DNA of 64,000 nucleotides, taken from Jacaranda mimosifolia (lineage: Eukaryota > Streptophyta > Magnoliopsida > Lamiales > Bignoniaceae). The first letter of the stretch is position 1. Every line of letters starts with the position of its first letter. The stretch covers positions 372,001 through 436,000 of the forward strand of contig CM032133.1 in the NCBI GenBank assembly GCA_018894105.1, in the 5' to 3' direction. Below, piece by piece: positions 57,721-64,000 of this stretch. The position numbers and the translations under genes were made by a program. Below the pieces are notes generated by a model. That model did not search any database and was not told where the DNA came from. It saw nothing but the letters and a program-made list of their open reading frames with translations.

Positions 57721-58914
57721 ATGACGGAGGGTTCTGATTCAAAGCCAGCCTCTGATGCTGGTGGCTTCCCCTCCACTGTCCAGGGCAGCAGCATGACAGT
57801 GGAGGAATGCCAGATTATGATCCAGAGAAGTCTCAGAAGTATTACTCCTTTGAATTTTTATGTTATTTATCAGCTCTTGGGTTACAGTTCTAGACCCACA
57901 CATTTTTCTATTTGTTGCAGCTCCAATGGTGAAATTTCTAAAGGAGCACTTGGAGAAATCTGGATGCAAAATTGGTAGCAATTTCATAAAAGCCGTCCAT
58001 TGCAAAAAAGGAGCTACCGCTGGTGGATATGTTAGCGGTGAAGGGGTAATGATAACCCGTTGCTTTTTACTTTTTATTAGGTTGAATCTTAAAATCCTTG
58101 TGGCTAGTATAAAAGTAATATATCATTATTTTCTAAATTTACTTAATGTGTTAACCTGTTAGTGTAGCATCCAGTGCTTTTGAGGAAAATCTATTCTAGG
58201 GCTAGCTATATTATGAATAGTTTCTTAATAGCCTTTTTTGTGTGAAAAAAGAATTTGATTTGACAGCATATCCAGCATTTTATGGTTCGTGATTGTTTGT
58301 GCTTTGTGTGTTAGATAATGATTTGTAGTAATAACTTGCAAATTCAAGATGAGGTAACCCAAGTGGTGATTCACGAGCTCATTCATGCATATGACGAGTG
58401 TCGTGCTGCAAATTTGGACTGGTCTAACTGCGCTCATCATGCCTGCAGTGAGGTTATACTCTACCAAAACTGACTTTGTTTTTAATTGCTTTTCTCTTAA
58501 TTTGATTTATTATTTGGTCGTGGTTTTATTTTCTGATATATGGCTACTATACTATTTATGGGAGCAGATTCGAGCTGGTCATCTCAGTGGTGATTGCCAT
58601 TATAAAAGGGAGTTACTTCGTGGTTTTCTAAAGATAAGAGGTCATGAGCAAGTGAGTTTCATCTCATAATACTAATTTGTCCAAAGTCCTGGTCTTTGTT
58701 TATTTGAGCATGCAAATTGCATCCTTCCTTCACTTTTAACTTGATGCCTAAATGCTGTCTGTCTAATGCAATGCTAAAGGAATGTGTGAGGAGAAGAGTA
58801 ATGAAATCAGTGACTGCAAACCCATATTGCTCCGAAGCAGCAGCAAAGGATGCCATGGAAGCTGTTTGGGATATTTGTTATAATGATACAAAGCCCTTTG
58901 ATAGAGCTCCTTGA
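57721..58914 (+). CDS. ATP23: Mitochondrial inner membrane protease ATP23 (peptidase M76)
   Basis: Five GT-AG exons: 57721-57838, 57921-58045, 58315-58452, 58568-58651 and 58780-58914, giving 199 aa, the usual length for plant ATP23. The HEXXH zinc site is HELIH (101-105), followed by AYDECRAANLDWSNCAHHAC. The Cys-rich C-terminal half with GDCHYKRELLRG, ANPYCSEAAAKDAMEAVWD and the terminal KPFDRAP is complete. In yeast the family processes the ATP synthase subunit 6 precursor and aids F0 assembly in the mitochondrial intermembrane space; the plant role is taken by analogy. No stops, unlike the paired copy at 19813. The start is the ATG shared by both copies. Confidence 0.93.
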
Positions 58915-61900
58915 AAATATAGGATCACTTGCTATTTATTTTTTCAGGAATTCATTGGTGTATGAGCATTCTTGCTTAGCATTTCTATTTGATCATCTCA
59001 AGGGATGAAAAGTTTTCACTTTTCATGGTGCATTTTTCTTGAACCAAAGTGTTGTAGCTCTCATGTTCCCCTTTTCAAGTGTAGAATTTCTATTCTTTTT
59101 TTGGTTTCACAATAAAGAAACTATTGGGTTGACGGTATGGTCCAGGATCTTAGCATCTTTTAATTTTAACAGAAATGGAAGTTGCAGCGGAAGCGGGATA
59201 TCCCGTTTGTTCTTGGAGGGGACATCTTTTCTTCTCCATTTATAGTGATGATGTTTATTGCAATAGATAATGTTGGCCAGAATGATAAGCTTCTATAGTA
59301 TAGTGTCTTTGTGCTTCTCTGTATGCCAAACAAAAATAAGTTTAACAATTTGCAGTGAGTTCTATATATAATAGCTGTTACAATTTACAGCCTTAATTAG
59401 AAGTGACAACCTCATTCTGTAACCAATGTGTTTTAGCTTATTTTAGTGGAAAATTAGGTGAGGTTTGGGCCTCCATTAATTGCTGTTGTTTGAAGGTTGG
59501 GCCCAAGTTGCTTGATTGACGAGCTTAAGCAAGCACGGCAACATAATAATGCTGTCAGACAATACTAATTAATGCTGTCTGTTTTCTTATCAGAAGATAA
59601 ACGTTAATCTACAGATTGTGAAATGTAACCAAGCGCTGCACATCATTGTGAAATGTGAATCTACAGTCTCCAACACTTAATCACTCTTATTAGTTGAATG
59701 TGACTGCTATTCTGCAAAAAGTGTATTTCATAATCTTGTGTAGAGAGGCATAAGATGAGTCACATTAGTACACCGTTTTGATTGATTACACTGCGATTGC
59801 TTGTGGGAAAAAATCCCGTTTCTCCGTCTATGAGGCAAAGGAAAAATTGAAAACATATGGTTGAATGTGGGGTGATCTCATGTCTCATGGGATGAGTGGA
59901 AAATTTTGACTCAATCTTTATTCTCTCTCCTCCTGTGTTTGATGTATCACCTCACCTCTCTATCTCCCAACACTGGCCCACTTTTCACTTCACTCTTCTC
60001 TCTCTGTCTTGCACACCTAATTCCCCGTTCCTTTTTGTTTGTTCGCCTCATTTTTCGATTGTTTTTCTTTTTTTTTCTTTTCATATTTTTTACGCACATT
60101 AAGTTTTTTCTTTCTTTCTTTTTTATTTTTTAAAACAGAAATACACATCTTCATGTAGTTTTCTTTCATTTAAAATTATATGAAGATGTGTATTTCTAAT
60201 TTTTAAATATAAAATTTGTTAAGAATTAAATATTTACTTAAATTTATTATAGATAATTTAAATATTATTATATTAGTTTAAAATATATTTAATTTTTATA
60301 AAATTTATTAAGGATTTTATCTTTGAATTTAAAAAGTACATATCTTATTAGAGAAAATATAAGATTTTATAATTATATTATATATTATGAATAGAAATTT
60401 TTTTACTATTACATCTCAAAGTTTGGTCCAGGCAAATTTATTATTTTTAGAAATAAAAACTATCATTAAAAAAAATAATTAATTCATTCATTTTTACAAT
60501 AATAAGATAATATATAAAATAAATAACAAACTTCATAAATTATTTCCGACAATATGTAATTTTTTTATTTTCTTTCATAATTATTGAGAAGGATAAATTT
60601 TCAACAAATGAGATTAATTGAAAACATTATGGAAATTAATTTTACGACAAAATTAATTTGGGGTGGACTACTTCAAAATTATGATATTAATAGATAAATT
60701 AATTTTTTTAAATTAAAAAAAATTCAATATATTCAAATTAATAAATTATTTATGATTTTTTTTATATATTCTATATCCTAAACAAACCCAAAAATCAAAA
60801 TTTATAAAACATTCTCATTTTTTCAAATAAATCTCTCAAACATTTCCCACAAACAATTTCACAATCATTCACAACCTCATATCACATCAACCCATCAAAT
60901 CACTATAATCATTATATTTTATCTCACAACCATTCACAACCTCATTTCTCATTTCTTATATCTCTCACATACCAAAACAACCTAAAAATCCCAGGAATAT
61001 GGAAAATGAAACATGGCTCACAAGCAATCACAACCTTAGATTCCTGATCTGACTCAATAACTCAAGTTAGCATTGTAATTTATATAAGAGATTTTGAGTG
61101 TGACTTCTGTATGCACATAATATATATATATATAATTATTTCTTTCCTTTATACTACACAACTGACATTTGTAATGTGGTTAATGATATATAAGTGATCT
61201 CTTTTAAAAGAACAGGCACCATATATATGGGATTTCAATATTGGACATATTACATGTCTACCCTTTTTTTTTAACAAAATGATGATTATCATGCGTTTGT
61301 ATCAAATGATAATGACACATCTGCATATGATAGAATCATTGGATTAATTAGAATAAAGAAACACGAAAAAAAAAATACTCGATATTTAGAGCAAATGATT
61401 GAGCTAGCCCCACAAAATAGAACTTGAAGAACATGAGAACTCATGATGCCATGGCCTGCCCAAGAATTTAAGTTTCATTAGCAACGTTAGGCACCTAATT
61501 GGAAGCATAATTATAACGTCGGATGCAAGTTAACAAGAATAAATAAAAACATATGTAAATTTTTACAAATTTATTTTTAAAAAAAATATGTGTTGGGCCT
61601 TACAACTATTTATTAATATATCAAAGGTGCCTATATAGTTTTTAGCTAGGTCTCGATGATGATCACACACAATAATAAAATATACCAAATGCTTGAGTAT
61701 ATTAGGTATAAGATAAAAATTTGCCTAACTAAAACTGTGTCCACAAATGCCAGCCCGCACATTTCGGCCCCCAATTTTTTTGATGCGAATGCAATCATGG
61801 GAAGGTTAAGGTATACAAGAGAGACAAGTCACAAGCCTGAGTGGAGAAATGAGGATGAAGGGCATGGACGATAAATATATATATATATATACATTGGTTC

Positions 61901-62305
61901 ACATGCATAATTAATTAATTAATTAATTACTTCTCCTAAATCAATTCAACATTAAGTACGTAAGTACCAGTCTACTTCAATTGAATGCATAAGATGACTA
62001 ATCAAAGTATTAATAAGTACTTAAAATATATTATTGCTGCTAATTAAGGAGGGTACTAAGACTATATCTTTTTAACTTATAAATTATTTATCAACTTATT
62101 TGTACGTACTAATAAAATTTTGATTTCGCAGTCAAAATTGAAGCTCTATGACTATAAAAGCATAAATGTTACGTTTGTGATCAATATTCACCAAGGGATC
62201 ATGCCTTCGAAAATTAAATTTTACAGTTTATGCTAAAATCAATCATAATCCTATGTTCCTCAATCTCTCCCAAACGAGGCTCTGCATAATCCCATTCCCA
62301 ATTTA
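58915..62305. other. 3' flank of ATP23 and AT-rich intergenic DNA
   Basis: No gene recognised. CT-rich frames at 59896-60133 are low complexity. From about 60130 to 60960 the sequence is extremely AT-rich. A perfect inverted repeat lies at 60137-60197. TA and AATT microsatellites occur at about 61872-61891 and 61906-61928. The frame at 61656-61874 has no recognisable product. Confidence 0.5.
60137..60197. repeat. Perfect 18-bp inverted repeat, hairpin-forming
   Basis: Arms AGAAATACACATCTTCAT (60137-60154) and ATGAAGATGTGTATTTCT (60180-60197) are exact complements with a 25-nt loop. Could be the fused ends of a MITE or a cruciform; no terminator or gene is adjacent. Confidence 0.85.
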
Positions 62306-62634
62306 GAGGGTGTTTGGCTAAACTTACTTAAAAGGTCTTATACGCTCCTACATTTAATAAGATACTTTTGACGTTTATAAGATACTAAATCTTTTTTTAA
62401 AAATAAGTTTTTAAAGTGTTTAGATAAAATAAGATTTTGAAATTTATAAAATATTAGTAATGATAATTTTATAATTAATATACTTAAAATTAAAAGAATT
62501 TATTAAGATCCTAAAAATAAGTTAGAAAGCTTATAAATATTTTTTTGAAAAAAACTACTAAACACTTTTTTATATCTTTTCAAATATTTTATAAGATGTT
62601 TTGAGCAATTTATAAGCTCATACAAACACTCCTC
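62306..62634. mobile_element. Candidate MITE with GGGTGTTTGG ends
   Basis: The left end GAGGGTGTTTGGCTAAACTTA and the right end ATAAGCTCATACAAACACTCCTCC form an imperfect inverted pair. AT-rich and non-coding, with AAGTTTTTAA/TTAGAAAGCTTATAAA words inside. Target duplication is unclear. Confidence 0.55.
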
Positions 62635-62658
62635 CTAATCTGCAGGAAAAACAATAGA

Positions 62659-63546
62659 TTATAATGCACGGACACGCCAAAAAATCACTCTGTACAGTGT
62701 CCAACACATGTCGGACATGCAAATAAATGTTCGAAAATTAAAATAAAAAAGATAAAATCTAACACGGTGTTGAACACAGGTAAAGGATGTGTTCGACACG
62801 GCCAGGTCATGATAGAGCTTTTTTTTATTATTATTACTAAACTTTACAAAATTTAAAGGCTAATAAATAATATAAAAACTTTTTAAATGACAAACAAAAT
62901 TAGTAAAAAATCTTATTATGATTATAATATCCTAATAAATTTAGATGATTAAACACATTATGAAATTTTTTTTTATAAAAAATAGTAAGTGATCATAGAA
63001 AACTTGGCAGTTGGCACTAATTATATATATATATATATATAAGTAACAATTTTTTTTTTGTTCTATTACCAATAATAATTTTTACACATTTAATAGTGGC
63101 AAAAATTGTATTTAAGTTAATTATCACCATTGATAATTGATGGAAAATCTTTAATGATAAGCATAAATTTTTTCAAATGTTATTAGTTATAATTTTTACA
63201 TTATCACATATTTTTTAAGACTAATATTATATTTTTTTTTGTATTGAAAATTTTCATTATATAATTTACATGAAGTCTAATACTTATTCCTATTTCGGGA
63301 ATTCGTTATTTATTTAAATTTAAAATATATTTATTTAATGTTTAGTGTTGATTTTTTTCACTTTTCTTTGATATATATTGTACATTACATATATTAATAT
63401 TACTAATAAATATTTATATATATAATTATATATATTATGATAATCATATCGGTACTGTATCGTGCTCTAAAAATTAAAATTTAATATATTATTGTATCCG
63501 TGTTATATTGTGTCCGTATCGCCTTATTCGTATCCGTGCATCATAG
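62659..63546. mobile_element. hAT-type non-autonomous element (888 bp)
   Basis: TTATAATGCACGGACACG and CGTATCCGTGCATCATAG are inverted terminal repeats flanked by the perfect 8-bp duplication ACAATAGA (62651-62658 and 63547-63554). Subterminal GACACG/GTGTTGAACAC words recur. The AT-rich core holds no frame. Confidence 0.82.
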
Positions 63547-63554
63547 ACAATAGA

Positions 63555-64000
63555 ACAGGAAAAGGCAAGAGGAGAGTACGGAATTGACGCATGTTTTGCT
63601 TCCACCGACGCTAACGGAAATGGGACATCAAAAGGCAGATCCATTATCAATAAAGTTAACGGCTCTCCATGGAGACTTATAAATGCGAAAACGGTGGCTG
63701 ACGGCGTTAATAATTGGTGGCATCATGAAGGCACGTGGCCTTGTCCTTTAATGGTGGGCCCCAATTGGACCAATGGAGAACCAGCGGTGGGTGGTGTGTT
63801 GTAGTAGATTGGGAATTCACATGCTGTGGTCACTGGGTCTTACAATTAGAGCCAATCACGCCTTTCCACCCACACAAAGTAAGACAAGCCTTTGCCGAAA
63901 ATAGATATTACTAGACCGTGAAATATTAAAATAATACTACATATTTATATATTAGAATGTACAAATATTAATTTTGTTTATTATATATGCATTAACAATT
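63555..64000. other. Gene-free right end with a G-box
   Basis: More balanced base composition than the preceding 3 kb. A G-box (GCACGTGGC, core CACGTG at 63732-63737) and CCAAT-like words (CCCCAATTGGACCAATGG) suggest a promoter-like stretch, possibly of a gene beyond the window. No coding frame. Confidence 0.35.

Noticed and set aside
59896..60133. Plus-strand hydrophobic frames
   Set aside because: Generated by CT-rich low-complexity DNA in two frames simultaneously.

Overview
This is plant nuclear DNA, almost certainly from a woody-type eudicot: AT-rich intergenic sequence, GT-AG introns, soluble epoxide hydrolase and ATP23 genes of plant type, Copia and chromovirus LTR retrotransposons, hAT and Tourist-like MITEs, and a piece of plastid DNA. 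The species cannot be named from the sequence. I found three host genes that read as intact. They are an RFC3-like AAA+ clamp-loader protein with a long disordered N-terminus (13116-17967, +, 11 exons, 792 aa), a soluble epoxide hydrolase (23300-24649, -, 4 exons, 319 aa) and the mitochondrial metalloprotease ATP23 (57721-58914, +, 5 exons, 199 aa). A second ATP23 copy with introns (19813-21901, +) carries three stop codons and is a pseudogene. All exon models were read by eye from splice sites and frame.

Layout. 1-340: tRNA-Glu (CTC, minus strand) in a block that recurs at 18590-19000 upstream of the ATP23 pseudogene. 2770-4182: Tourist-like MITEs with a nested hAT-like insert. 4273-9392: degenerate Tork/TNT1-type Copia element with TSD ATACA. 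9864-10940: hAT-type element with a perfect 8-bp TSD. About 11000-11440: nuclear plastid DNA joining an ndhF 3' piece to an rpl2 piece. 13-18 kb: RFC3-like gene. 18.6-21.9 kb: ATP23 pseudogene. 23.3-24.6 kb: epoxide hydrolase. 26888-37133: an old hAT element (8-bp TSD) split by a 9.4-kb PIF/Harbinger-type element that carries a decayed transposase, two Myb/SANT-like reading frames and an apparently intact GRF zinc-finger/transmembrane gene.

37256-52719 is a nest of three Ty3/Gypsy chromoviruses. A minus-strand element (TSD CCCTT) has a plus-strand chromovirus inserted in its RT gene (39951-44729, TSD TTAT) and another plus-strand chromovirus in its 5' LTR (47177-52464). The 39951-44729 copy has nearly identical LTRs, lacks the whole RT/RNase H core through a clean in-frame deletion, and carries in each U3 a 10-bp-periodic array (23 and 26 units) that reads as tandem heat-shock elements upstream of a TATA box. 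I consider this the most interesting system in the window: a recent, apparently trans-mobilised chromovirus with a possible heat-shock promoter. 54325-56726 is another nested pile, a hAT-like shell with a MITE and a tandem array of five TRIM-type mini-LTRs inside, lying just upstream of the good ATP23 gene. The last 5 kb are AT-rich with two more TIR elements and no gene I can recognise.
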